From Verpa conica (lineage: Eukaryota; Ascomycota; Pezizomycetes; Pezizales; Morchellaceae): DNA of 64,000 nucleotides. The stretch spans positions 682,001-746,000 of the forward strand of contig JAUFSD010000023.1 of NCBI GenBank assembly GCA_033030425.1, read 5' to 3'. The notes beneath the pieces were generated by a model. It searched no databases. It had not been told where the DNA came from and saw nothing but the letters and a program-made list of their open reading frames with translations. A program made the position numbers and the translations under genes. Shown in pieces: positions 48,103 through 60,478 of this stretch (within the stretch, counting starts at the first letter, position 1; every line of letters begins with the position of its first letter).

Positions 48103-51100
48103 TCACATACCCTTTGAGCACCCCGAAACCCTGACCCCTAAAGCGACTCTTTTTTCTACAGCACTCGCCAACATCTCCCGCCTAACTTCGTCTTCTGCTT
48201 CTTTAGTATGCAAACTATTATTTCCGCTCATTCCAAACAAACACTCCCACAGGTCATCGTTGTTGACAACCTCACCTCCGCCAATCGACTTCTCAACTAA
48301 TTTCGCGATACCTTTCTGGAGTTCTACTGAATTTGCGGCGTCGAGTTTGCGGTCCGTCGGCATTCTCGACGGAGAAATAAAGGTTTGGGAAGATATCTCT
48401 AATCCTCCGTCAGGCTCGTCGGCCAATTCCTGAGTACAAGATCTTTGGCTCTCTGATTTCCTGTCTTCTTCATCTTGGGATTTTTCCATTAACGCCATTC
48501 GACGCCGAGTGGATAAGTCTAGAACTGACTGCTCGACAGTTCCATTAACGACATAGAGCCATACAGTGGTAGGTCTCGTCTGCCCAATCCTATGCACCCG
48601 CGAGATTGCTTGTAACTCGAGGGAGACGTTAATGAGAGGTTCACACAAGAAAACGTGAGTCGCATTAACTAAACTCAGCCCGGCACTTTGTGATTTCGCG
48701 TGGAGAAAAAAACAGTGGCACCCAGGATCGCTCTTAAACTTCTCGATGCCATCCTTCTTTTCGAGGGTGGCGAAACCAATCTTCGACTGGGTAAGAACAG
48801 TTTTCATAAATTCAAGGAAGTCACTCCATTGAGAGAAGATGATTGCTTTGAAATCCGCCTCGTTTTTTTGCAGCCATAGTAGATGTCTTACGACTATGAA
48901 AAGTGTTAGAGCTTTACAAACAATGTTATAGGAGAGATATAACATACTCATATCAATCTTAGACCCAAAATACTGTTTAATCTCCACTCTCTTGATCTCT
49001 TTCATGATATTGTTATCCATACTCGAATAGATACCAGGTGATGATGGGTCCAAATCACTAGAAGCCGAAGAAGTCCGTTCCTCTTGCATTGTGGCTTCTT
49101 TCGGCTTATAGGATATTTGGTAGATATCATTTAAGCTCAGGTTTGCTGTACAAGCTGGACACTTACGGGAGTGCTTATACCAGTTAACCATGCACTCTTT
49201 GCAGTATGAATGGCCACAACTCGTGAGAATTCCAATCTCGTAAGTATCTAATAGGAGTTAAGTAGTTATTTCCCCCACAGAGGACTCTACTACTCACCTT
49301 TGCAAATCAAACATTCTGGGCTTTCATCAATACCTTGCCCTTTCAAATGAACCAAGTACCTTAGTTTGCTCTTCGCCTTCGTAACCTTCTCCATTAACCT
49401 TTTCTCCTCCCTCAGAATCATCTCAAACAATGTATCATCAACCTTTACACCCCTCCCAAAGAATTCTTCTGGATTGAACTGCTGAACCGTATCCGAGATA
49501 TCCTGAACTTGTCGATAAAAATCCTTCCTTGCATTCGTTATATTCCGAAAAAACTCAATCTCCCTATAGGCTAATAGTCAAAACCTGAAAACAACAATAA
49601 GAGACAGAGAGGTAGGCCTACCTAGTGATGTCCATATTCACTTTACTCTGTATAGTCATAACCTCTTGCAATTTCTTCAATTCAGCCTCAACCAATCCCT
49701 TCTGTATCTTTACACTGCTATTTCCATCTCGCATTTTAAGGCTAGCAACCCTATTCCTCAATTCTGCTATTTGAAATTTAAGACACTTCAGCATTGGATC
49801 CGACTTTAAAATATCACGCTCCTTCATCATCTTTTCAAGTAGACCTTGGTGCATCCCATCCCTAGCAAGGTCTGTTTGGATATCATGCTTCACAAGAGCG
49901 TTGACAACCCCAGTTAGTGCTTCCTCTCGATCTGCGATGAGAGCTCGAATGGCTGTCATAAGACGTTCACTCAGTTCTTGCTCTGATATTGAAACCTCGA
50001 ATTCGTCGCCTTTGTCTTCTTGGTCGGCATCATCTTCGTCGATGATAGGTTTAGTAAGCAGTTGAATTAACTGTTCACGCCAGATATCAAGAGTTTCGGC
50101 TTGTTTGTTGAGAGCGTTTGTGAGATCTAGAATATCCGTGATGATTCCGTAGGCCTCAATGCCGCAGTTTTGGTTCAGCTCTACAATATCGGGTATTTCA
50201 ACGAATTCTTGCTTCTCAGCTCTATACCTAAGGGTTTTGATGAGCTTCAACGCCCTTCCTCGAGTCTCTTGCATAATCTAAAGGTAGAAATATCAGTATA
50301 TCCCCATACTTCCTTCAAGAAATATTTTATAATGTACCTCTTTCCGGACAGTTTTGGCAGCAGAATAGTACTCCCCCTCTTGCTTATTAAACTCCGCTAA
50401 CTCTTTATTTGTTAGATCACTTTTCTCCATCTGATGCTTCAACTGATACCATGCAGTCCCCACCCAGAAAAGACATCCATGTTCCAGATCCAAAAAGCTC
50501 CTAAGCCGATTCTTCAATGTTCCAATACGGCCCGCATCAGATTTGAAGTTTATGCCCCCCTCCCTTTCGCTGTCACTAATGTCTTCGCTAGAGTGCCAAT
50601 CCATTGGATCTCCTTCTTTCGTCTCCGTAACTTCGGCCCTCGCCGTCTTCGTAGCTATGCTCTTAGTCTCTACTTCTAAAGCATCTCTACATTCACGAAC
50701 AATCCTTTTCACCTCCCCCAGCACCTCCATCCACACTTCTAAGGCTACCTGGTATTTTCCCTGGGTCTCGTGGATCTGCCCGCGCCGAATCATTGACTCA
50801 AATAGCGCCCTCTCATCATTCCGAATTGACAGGGAATGTGTATCAATCATAACATCCAGCACCTCATCAACCGTTCTCAGTGGCCCTTTATGGCTCCCAA
50901 ACACTTTTCGATTCCGTTCTCCTGCCTGGGGATGAAGACATGTCTGTCTCAGCCTTGTGAGCCACACACGCATTTTCTCTAGTGTCTCCGCTCCTAGTTC
51001 GCCACGGGGGCCTTGGTTGGTGACACCGCACTCAGAGCACATCTGCTGGAACAAATGACTGTAGTTCTGTTCCTCCACTGCGCTAAACGGTACCGTTACA

Positions 51101-52968
51101 ACCACTCGCTTCTGGAGAGGGATGTTTATCTCATCTCTCACGATGTCCTTCGTATGGCGTAGCGTGATATTTTTAAACAGTGCCTTAAATGCAGAGTGAT
51201 TGAAGTGCGTAAGCCTTGTAAATATTGATGGACTTCTGTCCCCAAAGGGCTCGTACTTGAGGAACCGTAATAGGCCATGGAGATCATTGATGTCTTTTCG
51301 AATTGGAGTACCGGTGATGGCCCATGCATGCACGCGAGGGATTGTGCGTGCAACAACAGCGGAGTTACTAAAGCCGCCGTCAATCATCTGGGCTTCGTCG
51401 ACACAGACACGCCACCAATTGACTTCGGTGAGTGGGCTTCCCCGAGCTTCATACTTTTTTTTAGCCCTCATCTTCCGATCCCTAGACGAGAGATAATGGA
51501 TTTCTGAGGAGAGAACAGAGTAAGTTGTTAGGATAACGTCGTTTGTGCGGAACTTTTGAACGAGGTCAGAGGTTGAAAGGTCTTTGTGAAATTTCATGCC
51601 CTGATAGTGAAATACTTTGATTATCGGTGCATGCTTCATGATCTCCGTTTTCCATTGCTCGAGAATGCTAGGAGGGGTTATGATGAGGGTACTACCGATA
51701 TTGTAGATATCTCCCTCAGGAACCTCCGGCATGGGATTTAAAGCCATTAACGCAATCAACTCTACCGTCTTCCCCAGCCCCATCTCCTCTGCCAAAATCC
51801 CACCCTTAGGCGTCTCTGTATTCTTCCATAATGCATTTAGGTCCGTCGACACAATCCCCAATATATGTGAGACATAGCAAGTCTTCCCTTCTTTATCAGT
51901 AGCTTCAAAAAACGTCGGTGGCAGCCCCTTCCCACTCTCAACTTTCTCCACCACCGGAGAACTTTTAGATCTTTCTAGATCTGTTCCTTCACGCTTTAAC
52001 ATCCATGACACTGTCCTTCGCTGGTACGGTAATAGCTCGCAAGATAGCGTCCTATGCTGTACCTTGTCGGATACAATTTCCTCCTTATCTGGAACATGGC
52101 AAGAACCATAAAAGTCCCTCGGCGTGATAAAACTAGCTTCCTCAACTACTGGTGCACCGTTCGGAAACGCTCTTGCAAGTAATTTCCACCACTTCTCACC
52201 AGTTAATTTGATCGACCAGGGAGACCATTCTTCCCTGCTTAGAGCGGTAAGCCTTAGGGAGAGGGAGAGAGTCGAAAGTGTGAGGTTAAAGTGGAGGGTA
52301 TAGATGCAGTCGAATGGGGAGATTTCTCCAATGGGTCTTTTCGCTTTGAGAAGCGTGATTGAGGAGGCCCAGTTCATATCGCGCTTCAAGGAGGAGGGAA
52401 CTTCCAAGGAGTTGAGGCTGACGAAAGAGTTAGAAACAATACTAGGTTAAATGAAAGAGCTAAGAAATACTTAAGGTTAAAGAGCGGAGCTGCGCTCTCT
52501 CCTATTGAGGAGATATGCAAGGAATTCTCTAGATCTTCTTCTCCAATCCGAAACTCTACCCCAACAGGGATATCGATATTATCGGCGCTTTTACCAATAC
52601 TATCAAAGAGCAAAGCCCGATAATTGACATCATGAATAATATCTATCTTGAAGACCTAGAAAAAAATTATCAGCTATATAGATATTTATCAGCTAAAGCT
52701 ATATACTCACAAAATTAATACGCTGGATAGCTAATGTCACCGTTTCCCTCTCAACATGCGCACCATTGAGTCTCCGGCGCTTTAACGATATTTTCGACTC
52801 CTTCCCGACGACTTTTGTGTATTTTGTGAGTTCATGTGTAAGGTTCTCTAGTTTGAAATCCACAAGCGCTATAACATCTAGGATATCAGTGTATTGCATA
52901 GTAAAGACAGTAATAAGGGAAATGATACCGTCAATGCCGATGTCAGTTTCGTAGATCTCTTCCGACAT
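48103..52968 (-). CDS. IRC20: SNF2-family ATPase with RING finger (IRC20/SHPRH-like)
   Basis: Large nuclear Snf2 translocase/E3 ubiquitin ligase of the Irc20–SHPRH class, linked to recombination and DNA-damage tolerance in yeast and human. Seven exons: 52968–52711, 52655–52471, 52417–50338, 50277–49622, 49563–49298, 49247–48948, 48893–48103; 1511 residues. Helicase lobe 1 has the Walker A GILAEEMGLGKT at about 360 and the Walker B variant VDEAQMIDGG at about 488, then WAITGTPIRKDINDL. A long linker with a coiled-coil region (about 700–1130) precedes the C3HC4 RING CLICKDTYEIGILTSCGHSYC…CPAC at about 1143–1180. Lobe 2 follows (VRHLLWL, SQSAGLSLVNATHVF, RVHRIGQTRPTTVW). The RING split between lobes is the class signature. 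The N-terminal start is the least certain part: the first ATG after a stop was taken. Confidence 0.9.
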
Positions 52969-53456
52969 TTTTTCGACGATATCCAAGAAAAACCTAGTAA
53001 CTAAAGATATGGGTAGTTGTGCCCTAGGGGTAAAGATGGTGCTAGGAGGTGAGGTTGATTGTGGTGGGAAGGTGCAGGATCCTCAAAGTTACTGTAATAC
53101 GGTCGGAAAAATGATATTCCGTTGCTTTGGTAGGGACCGGCTGTGATATAATATACCCCCCACAGATACAGGGCCGGTACCACAGGTACCAGTAAATACT
53201 CCAAGGACACTGAAGTACTGACCAGTTGATACTAGGCTTAGGGCACTTATTTAGGTATGAATAATACCATATCGCTCTCTAGGTCTCGGAGATAACCTCT
53301 CCTAAACCATTAAGTATCTGTAATCCTTTGAACAACCGACAGGGCATCCGGGAACACAACTTCTGAGCCATCAAGCGCCATTTAAATAGGATGCCTCACA
53401 CATTTTATTTTTAATGCCATAATATATATAATACGTATTGCTACTGATGAATCCCT
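52969..53456. other. Intergenic region upstream of IRC20
   Basis: 488 bp; IRC20 promoter and 3' flank of the small mitochondrial-type gene. A 69-codon open frame on the minus strand (53210–53001) has a hydrophobic start but only a GTG initiator and a stop before the IRC20 frame; not called. Confidence 0.6.
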
Positions 53457-53957
53457 CTATTTCGCCCGTAGTCTCTCAACCTCCGCCATTAGTCCCATCA
53501 CCTCCTCTATTCTGGTCAGTAGATCTTCTACCCCGGGTAGAAAGTAAACACTCACTCTCCTTCTCTCTCTGTATCTCTTCTTTTTCAAGTTTCAGCCAAA
53601 TCCAGTAGAACGCCTGATACGTGAAAAAGGCCATCAAGAAGACTTTCGAGATTGGTCGGCCAAATTCTTTATAGAAACTAACCTTTTCCCACTATCGTTA
53701 GCTAACACTGACTAAAAGAAGGAAGAACGAATAAAAAAGATTCATGAAGGAGTGGGGAAGGGAACTGGGAGATATACATGTTTCGAAACTTCCTTCTTCT
53801 CCGGATGTCCGCCGGCACCAGTAACACCCCCCGTCGGCGATCCTAGAGGGGGCGCAGGCGAGGATAGCATCCGTCTCTGAAGCGCCGCCATAGTCCCCGG
53901 TGTCTTCAATGTCCAAATCCCTCTCACAAATAGGCGATCCAGTAACGTTGAAGCCAT
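53457..53957 (-). CDS. Small single-pass protein, probably mitochondrial (INA17-like?)
   Basis: Three exons: 53957–53778, 53682–53552, 53511–53457; 121 residues. The N-terminus (MASTLLDRLFVRGIWTLKTPGTM, then LQRRML) is basic, lacks acidic residues apart from one Asp, and looks like a mitochondrial presequence. A Pro/Gly-rich linker follows, then YKEFGRPISKVFLMAFFTYQAFYWIWLKLEKEE: one membrane helix flanked by conserved charged residues, running into a coiled coil (IEEVMGLMAEVERLRAK) at the C-terminus. This layout (presequence, RP–helix–KLE, coiled coil) recalls yeast Ina17, an assembly factor of the mitochondrial F1Fo-ATP synthase, but identity is low and I give no symbol. The donor and acceptor of intron 1 are phase 0; an alternative acceptor 15 bases upstream would add WEK plus two residues' worth of sequence. 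It is divergent to RAMP4 with a 291-bp spacer. Confidence 0.68.
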
Positions 53958-54248
53958 TGCTTCGTCTGTAGTTGCTGTTGCCGTTGCCGTTGGAGGTTTT
54001 TGAATTGACGGGAGGTTGCGCCCTGCTTGTTCCAGGTACCTGGCTTGGCGTAGCATTGGCTTGAGCTTCGCCGGCAAGAAGCGTTAGGTGTCCTCTCGCA
54101 GAAGTCTCATCTAACCACTCTCCTTTAAACCCCCCCCCTTCAGACTCCGCCAAAGCTCCTACCAAACAAACAGCTACTCCCTCCAGTTAATCATTCCCCA
54201 CTACGTATCCACTCTTTTATTGTCATACTTTATAACTACTTAACCATA
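53958..54248. promoter_or_regulatory. Compact bidirectional promoter, mitochondrial-type gene / RAMP4
   Basis: Only 291 bp separate the two start codons of divergent genes, so the regulatory sequences must be shared or overlap. The RAMP4 side carries a TATA-like ATACTTTATAAC about 25 bp before the ATG. No recognised factor site was identified. Confidence 0.5.
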
Positions 54249-54571
54249 ATGGTAAGCTCTTCTACCGCTGTTTGCTCGCATTTGACTGACATTTGCTCGC
54301 AGGCTCAAACTCCACAGCAACGCAAAGCAAACGAGAAGTTTGCTAAACGCGAAGAGTCTAAGCGTGGTAAACCGGATAGTGCCCTTGGCAAGAAACAGAA
54401 GTTCAGATCGCCGGTTTCTCCGATCTGGTTGAGTACGTTCTCCCCGAGAAATCCATGTGATCCACGTGATTGTGCCTGGACTCTTGTTAATGGTCGGTGT
54501 GGAATTTAGTCATGCTCGCATTTGTGATTTTTGGCGGTATCGTGTTTGAGCTTATTCGGTTGTTCTTCTAG
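54249..54571 (+). CDS. YSY6: Ribosome-associated membrane protein RAMP4/SERP (YSY6-like)
   Basis: Tail-anchored ER protein that associates with the Sec61 translocon and stabilises nascent membrane proteins under stress. Three exons: 54249–54251, 54303–54432, 54510–54571; 64 residues, the normal length. The start codon forms the whole first coding exon. The sequence AQTPQQRKANEKFAKREESKRG is the family signature; SPVSPIWL leads into the single C-terminal helix MLAFVIFGGIVFELIRLFF. The intron after the ATG is 51 bp. It shares a short bidirectional promoter with the neighbour upstream and converges on the SMAP gene 280 bp downstream. Identity is firm. Confidence 0.95.
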
Positions 54572-54851
54572 ATGAGGGAGTCCTGCGGGGGGAAATGCTT
54601 TTGGGATAGGATGGGGTTTCACTGTTTTTCCTTAGGCCTGTGATGTATATTATTTGAATCTGCTAGCTGGGCTACGGGCATGAAGATTCAGGCCTTTATT
54701 CCGGAGGCCGCTTGGGGGTGGATGATATATCATATTTACTCCCACCTATTTTTTATATAAAACAAAAAACATTTTAAAAATTACACCACCGCTATGATAC
54801 CTAGTATCATCCATCTATCTATACGGATAACATTCTACCCAATGGCAATGT

Positions 54852-56071
54852 CTAAAATGCTCCGAGTCCCCTCTTTTTTCCACCTTGCTCGTTCCTCATC
54901 TTCATCCCAGTCTCAAACTGCTTTTCGAGATCCTTTTCCCGCTTTATGGTTGAGACAGGCCTACTAGAGCCGTTAGTGGTAGATGGGGGAACGGTAGTTG
55001 AGCTAGCACCGAGGAGGCGGAGGAACTTGACTTTTCGGGCGGCATCACCGGTGAGTTCGGATGCATTCCAGGTGGTGATGGGTTCGGAGGGTTCAGATAT
55101 TTCGTCCTTTCTCTTCCTCTCCTTCCTCTCCTTCCTCTCCTTCCTGTCTTTTTTTCGTTCCTTGTCCGTCTTGTCTGCTTTGTCTACCTCCCTACCCTTT
55201 TCGCCGTTTGACCTTGAAGTAGATTGAGACTCTCTAGTTACTTCCTCTTCCCCAGACTTTCGCTTAGACCTATGCTTCTTGGGCTTTAATCAAAAGTCAG
55301 TTCAGTCAATATTTAGGCTACAAGTTACTAACCTCAGGAACCTCCTCCTTATTATGCTTCTTCCCCTTCTCTACCTTCTTGGCTTCCTTCACTGCTTTTT
55401 TAGCGGCCTTTGCAATTTTCTTTTGCTCTTTAGATAACTTAGGCTCCTCGGCCCCATTTGAAGATTCCAAGCTGTCATTTGTAGCCTTCTCTGACTTCTC
55501 TGGTTTCTTTTCATTACCCCTCTTCTCTTCTGTTGGGCTGTTTGTAGCAAGCTCTGCCGTCTTTGGCTTTTTATGCTTCCTCTTATCGCCCTTTGAAATT
55601 TTAGCATCTCCGTTTCCGTTTACGGTCTGCTAGAAAGTCGTTAGATGGAAATGACTACTCCTATCATCAGTAGAGAAAACCAACCTCAATTCCATCATCT
55701 CTCTTACGCTTCCCCTTCTTCTCATTTTTAGCCCCCTCTATGACTCTCACATCCTCTATAGCTTTTACTGACTCTTCCTTCCCACCACTCTCCCCTCCCT
55801 GTCTCTGTAGTGTAGACGTCTCTACCGTCGTAACAGCATCAACACCGTTGCCATTTCCACTGCCACTACCATTCTCTCCAGAGGTAATCTTCTTCAATTG
55901 AGTATGTCCACCCCGGCTAGTATATCCTCTATTCCCGCCTCTACCACCTCGGCCTCCGTGACCACCTCTACCACGACCTCCGCGCTCGGCGTGCCTGGTA
56001 GGGTTGGGTGTAGATTGCATCATTGCGAGACGCTCGGGGTTTATCCCAGCAAATGGGTCTTCAGGTGCCAT
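54852..56071 (-). CDS. Nuclear-type basic protein with RGG stretch and C-terminal SMAP domain
   Basis: Three exons: 56071–55685, 55629–55333, 55283–54852; 371 residues. The N-terminus MAPEDPFAGINPERLAMM leads into an RGG/RGR-rich patch (RGGRGRGGHGGRGGRGG, about 31–47), typical of RNA-binding or nucleolar proteins. A long lysine/glutamate-rich middle follows, including four tandem D/E-R-K units encoded by a 9-bp repeat. The C-terminus (WNASELTGDAARKVKFLRLLGA…KQFETGM…GGKKRGLGAF, about 295–371) matches the small acidic protein-like (SMAP) domain found in fungal and animal nuclear proteins. Precise function is unknown; a role in ribosome biogenesis or chromatin is only a guess from composition. 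Phase-0 introns separate the three parts almost exactly. Confidence 0.8.
55113..55148 (-). repeat. 9-bp tandem repeat inside the SMAP gene
   Basis: Four direct units of CTTCCTCTC (the last CTTCCTGTC) encode D/E-R-K repeats on the minus strand. The period is a multiple of three, so copy-number change would keep the frame. Confidence 0.7.
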
Positions 56072-57293
56072 TGCTAGTTGTTGACTGCGAATTATAATTA
56101 TTGGAGTTTTCAGTACGAAAGAAAATATTATTGGTGTCTGGCGCAGAAACTTTTTTGTGCACGGACTAGTGAGGGTGGACTTGGCAACAGGGGTGATAGG
56201 TTTGGGTTAGGGTTGGTGAGGTTCCGAGTGCCAGAAGGTACTCGAGATCTCTCCACTTTAAAGGTAGGAGGTATATATATCCCATATAATAGCCTCAGAG
56301 ATTAGCTCAAACTAATAGGGCTCTTTCACCGGGGCTAGTATTGCATAAAATTGTTGTATCCCTCGTCAGTTATCATAATCATTGATACTCGGTTTTTGTC
56401 CCTGTATGTATGTATATATAAAGGGCTACTTTTGGTCTTTAAGGGACTAAGGGTAACTTTTGGGTTTTATATATAAAATCGAGGGGCCCCTCTTTAGGCG
56501 TTCTTCCCCTTGCCTCAAAATATCTGGTCAAGGCAAAATCAATGTGCTACCACGGGATTCAACCTTTGGCGAAGCAACCCTAAGCCACTCTACTGGGGCA
56601 TTTACCTATTACTTAAAACGGTAGACTCTCACAAGCAACAGGGAAACTACCAGTAGTGAGGGAAAAGAGTGTTTACGAGTCAATATAGTGTCTAAACTAT
56701 CTACCTACTAATTGAAAAACTCTACCATAAGCACTCTAGCCCTAAAACAGGATCCTGATTTACACAGCTCCCATTAACCAGTCCACTTTATTTCAAAGAA
56801 CAAAGAAAATTATGAATGGAGATTAGAGGGAGTGAGTGAAAAATAAAATAAAATAAAAGAGTGAATGAATAAGTGCACTGAGTTTATCGAATCAAACATA
56901 GTATACGCAAGGGTCTACCGATAGGATAAGAAAAAACGGCTAGAAAATAAGATGTGGGAAAACAAAAGTACATGTAGCTAATGAGGTACTCATAGGAAAT
57001 AAACCAGACATTCAAAAGATAATAAAGAGCGTATAAACGGAATCAGAACGTAATTATGGTCGAAGAATATACAACGAAAAATAAAAAAACTAGCCTTAAA
57101 TAACGAGCATAAAGAAAAGAAAACAATTCATACCTAGTCCGCAAACAGTACCCCACAGTGATGTTATGAACAAGAATTCTAAAAACAAAAACAATCTACT
57201 AGTCCTTTTTACACCCCTTCCCCGCCACACACAAACTCGAGTCAAAAAATCATAATACCAATCTCCCAGTCACCCATACACCCCATCACAGAT
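56072..57293. other. Intergenic region, PAQR gene to SMAP gene
   Basis: 1.2 kb. At 56540–56600 (minus strand) there is a degenerate tRNA-like stretch (TAGAGTGGCTTAGGG, then GGTTGAATCCC, one base off a B-box). A purine-rich, A-dominated tract spans about 56800–57180. A short open frame at 56078–56305 overlaps the SMAP promoter and is not called. Confidence 0.6.
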
Positions 57294-58802
57294 CTAAGCC
57301 AAGATATCGACTGACTCAAATGCGATCTGGAAAAATTCCTGCATAGCGTTCCAGTGGAATAGGATCCCCCCAAGAACACACACGTGCCAGATATTATGAC
57401 TTCCACCGAACCAATCAAAGAATCCAGGGTACCATCGTTCAGGTACCTGCATTGCGTAAATAAAGGCACCAGAGAGATATACCGCAATCTACAAAATTCT
57501 TATTAGTCCTGTATTCCGTATTAAGTTTGAAGTATCCAGAGAAGCACATACTGATTTGACAATTGGCAAATAGAATGTCATGGTCCATATCAAGCCCCTT
57601 GTCCAAATCAACTGAACCATTGGAATAGTCCCAGTTGCACCGAGAGTGAGGTAGAAGATGACTCGCCAGACTCGCATGTCCGCCCTATTGAATACTGGAT
57701 TCCATGGCAGGATTACCCCTGCAATACCAAAGACGAGAGTGATTCCCATGTAGATACTCCTACTAATCGGATGTACGTAGAAAGCCGTGTACTCGGTTGT
57801 CATGATAGATGCGGCAATAAGCATAGAAATCCCGGAGTAGTCAACACATGCGAACCTCTCCATTGTAGTTTGATGCGAGATAGATGAAAAGGTGTGCCAG
57901 ATTGTCGAGCATGCGAGGGCTTTTGCAGCAGCCAGAAAAAACAATCCGTTGATAAACTTGTCGGCTGTGGTATGGTAGTTGAAGATTTGCGAGGTGGGGT
58001 AGAAGTAGAAGGCAATCGCGAGAATAAGCACAAACCCCAAACCATGAGTCCATATATTGCAAGTTTCATTGTTGAGTGTGAAAGCGCTCTTGACACACTC
58101 AAGCTTCGTTTCAGTAAACCGGTACCCCCGTAGGATATACGGGTTAACCCTCCATGGGAACGGTAACTCTTCATATGTAATCAGCCTCCTCTCCCTCGCA
58201 GCTTTGATCGCCCTCTCAATACTCTCTGCAAGTTTATCCTTCGCGTCTATCACCGCTTCCACTCCCCTCACCGCCCGATCTGCACCTGCATGAGCTTGGG
58301 CCTCAAAGTCACCAAGTAGCTCCTCAAGAAAGCGGACACCAGCATGGACTTTTGCAGGGAGTGAGTCCTTTGCTTCGAGAACGTCATGGTAGCTGGACTC
58401 GAGAACGTCGACGATAACCCGTGCGCGGCGGCGACCCTCACCGATTACCTCCCCACCGACCTTACCACAGCCAGTACGTACGGCATGGAGCGTGCGGTAG
58501 GCGCGTTCGATGCCTTCATCGAGCTTGATGTTTCCATATTCTTCGAGGTAGTCAAGACGGCGTTCAAGTTCCGAGAGGAAGAGGTCGACCTGTAAGCGAA
58601 ACTGTAAGTCTTTACACTCGAAAACGCAGCAGCTGGGAAATCATACTTTGACGAGCAAAACCTCATCATCAAGAATGTCTGTAGAGAAGTGACGGGTGTG
58701 ATGAGAAGAGTGACGGCGGGATTTACGGTATGTGGATTTCTTGGGGCCATTAAATGTATCCCATGAATCCACGATAGACGTGGAACTGGTGCAGCTAGCC
58801 AT
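57294..58802 (-). CDS. PAQR / hemolysin-III family membrane receptor (Izh-like)
   Basis: Seven-helix membrane protein of the progestin/adipoQ receptor family; fungal Izh members act in zinc and lipid homeostasis. Three exons: 58802–58657 corrected to 58802–58647, then 58589–57552 and 57488–57294; 462 residues. The first 200 residues are soluble: a Ser/Arg-rich start, then a helical charged region (LFLSELERRLDYLEEYG … ELLGDFEAQAHAGADRAVRGVE). The receptor core begins LPFPWRVNPYILRGYR and FTLNNETCNIWTHGLGF. Metal-site histidines are in STIWHTF and SHNIWHVCVLGGILFHW, with CVDYSGISML in helix 3. The long N-terminal extension resembles yeast Izh3 and S. pombe relatives more than Izh1/2/4. The first ATG was used; the frame before helix 1 has no other start codon. 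Confidence 0.9.
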
Positions 58803-60478
58803 TGTTGTGGTGTATTTCTCTTCTTCCTCTCCTGCGATCTAATACCCTCTTGTCTATCTACTGCGTATCTACAGTATGTATATGTGTACTGATCCGATTG
58901 TGTGCTCTATAATGTGTGCCCTGTACCCGTGTATGTTTTGTAGTGGTCGCCTGTCTTCTCTCCCTAATACAGCACAAACAAAAGCGCACACGGCGCTGTA
59001 GGGGTTCGATAGGGTTAAAAGGAGACACGCCAACCAAATACCAAGTGACGGTTTCAACTCAACACTTGTCGAATGGGAGGAAGACCAGAGGGGGACAAAG
59101 GAAACCTATTAGACGGTAGAGACCGAAAAGGCTTTAGGCAGAGCAGAGCAGAGCGTGCCGGGAGCCAGGTAAAAATAAAAAGAGTGAAGTCGAGAAGTGA
59201 GGGAAAGCAAACAGTGTTCTCTAGCAGGAGAAGTAGGAGGATGGAACAGGAACCAAAAAAAGGTATATGTACATACACATGTAGGCAGTGGTAACTAAAA
59301 GCGTCTCTCCGCAGTATTACAATTACAATTACAATTTTTTGTTGAATTGTTTGTGCAGGGGGGTAGACATGATGGGGGCTAGCGACAATAACAGGGTCCC
59401 TCATTTCTGCAAGACAATTGTCTCTCCCCGAGCCCCGATCTGGATACATGTACCCACCCCCTGTTCCGGACCACGATGAGGGGGAATGCATGTAGAGCTG
59501 TTTTCCCTGTCTCGCTTGGTGGCGATTTGAATATAGAGTACTGTGCCAGATGCAGGTAGTGAGCCAAAAACAGCGCTTCATGCACCGAAATACCTTCCAT
59601 TTCCATGCGTATATATATCGTGGTAGAGAAGATAGAGAAGGGTAGAGGTTGCGTAAAAGGACCCTTGCTCTGCGCCGCCCTGCCCCCTCCTCGCAGGCCA
59701 GATAATATATAGTACCGGTAGCAGTCTACCTTATTTATCGATATGTTATCGTGGCACGCAGAGCTTTTATTGGGCACGGTCCAGTTCTTGCGGCAGAAGA
59801 TACTTCCCCTGGCAGGCTTCGAGAACATTGTACTAGAGAACATGTAGTCCCCAAAGCCACACAGAACATGGATATGGGAAAACCACGCCTCTCCCAGCTT
59901 GCCCGCAACGAGGGGAATAAAACGAGACAAGACTTGATAAGTTATGCACTCTTCTCATGCGGCCATGTTTAAAGCGATTACTCTCGCAGCTTCAGGGTAG
60001 GCTTTAGGCGAAAATTTGGTCATGTACTCTACTATAGTAACCAGGTTAACGAAAGGCGGTAAGAGAGCTGCCCCACTTCGATAAGCCTAGGGAAATGATG
60101 GCTAAAGTCGGTTTTCTTTGCGTTGCCCGGAAAAATAGGAATATTAAAGTACTGTGCCGATGAGCCGAACATATGCGCTTAAAACCTAGCCCGCAAAACA
60201 CAGTGCCATGACATGGCCTGAAGTGATCTCCACGCCTTGTCTGAGCTTAAAGCCCCGCACTCCCGGGAAGTTGAGAGGTCGGCCCGGAAAGGAGGAATGA
60301 TTAGAATTTAATAAAATACTCTACAGTATGTTGGTGACCATAGCGGCTGAGAGTAGCTCAGCCACAGCAGTACATGTAACCATGCAAGATTTCATCCACA
60401 TGACATGTAGCCGATTTACGCAACTCAAAAAGAGAATAACCAAAAACTATCTTACAATACCCTCGTAATCACAACCAG
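58803..60478. other. Intergenic region, MoCo sulfurase to PAQR gene
   Basis: 1.7 kb: promoter of the PAQR gene and 3' flank of the sulfurase gene. It contains a short ATTACA triplication (about 59318–59336). Overlapping open frames on both strands at 59054–59972 lack domains and are not called. Confidence 0.65.

Noticed and set aside
53001..53210. 69-codon hydrophobic frame upstream of IRC20
   Set aside because: GTG start, a stop before the IRC20 frame and no plausible splice link.
56540..56600. Second tRNA candidate on the minus strand
   Set aside because: The B-box has a mismatch at a key position (GGTTGAATCCC) and the stems do not pair.
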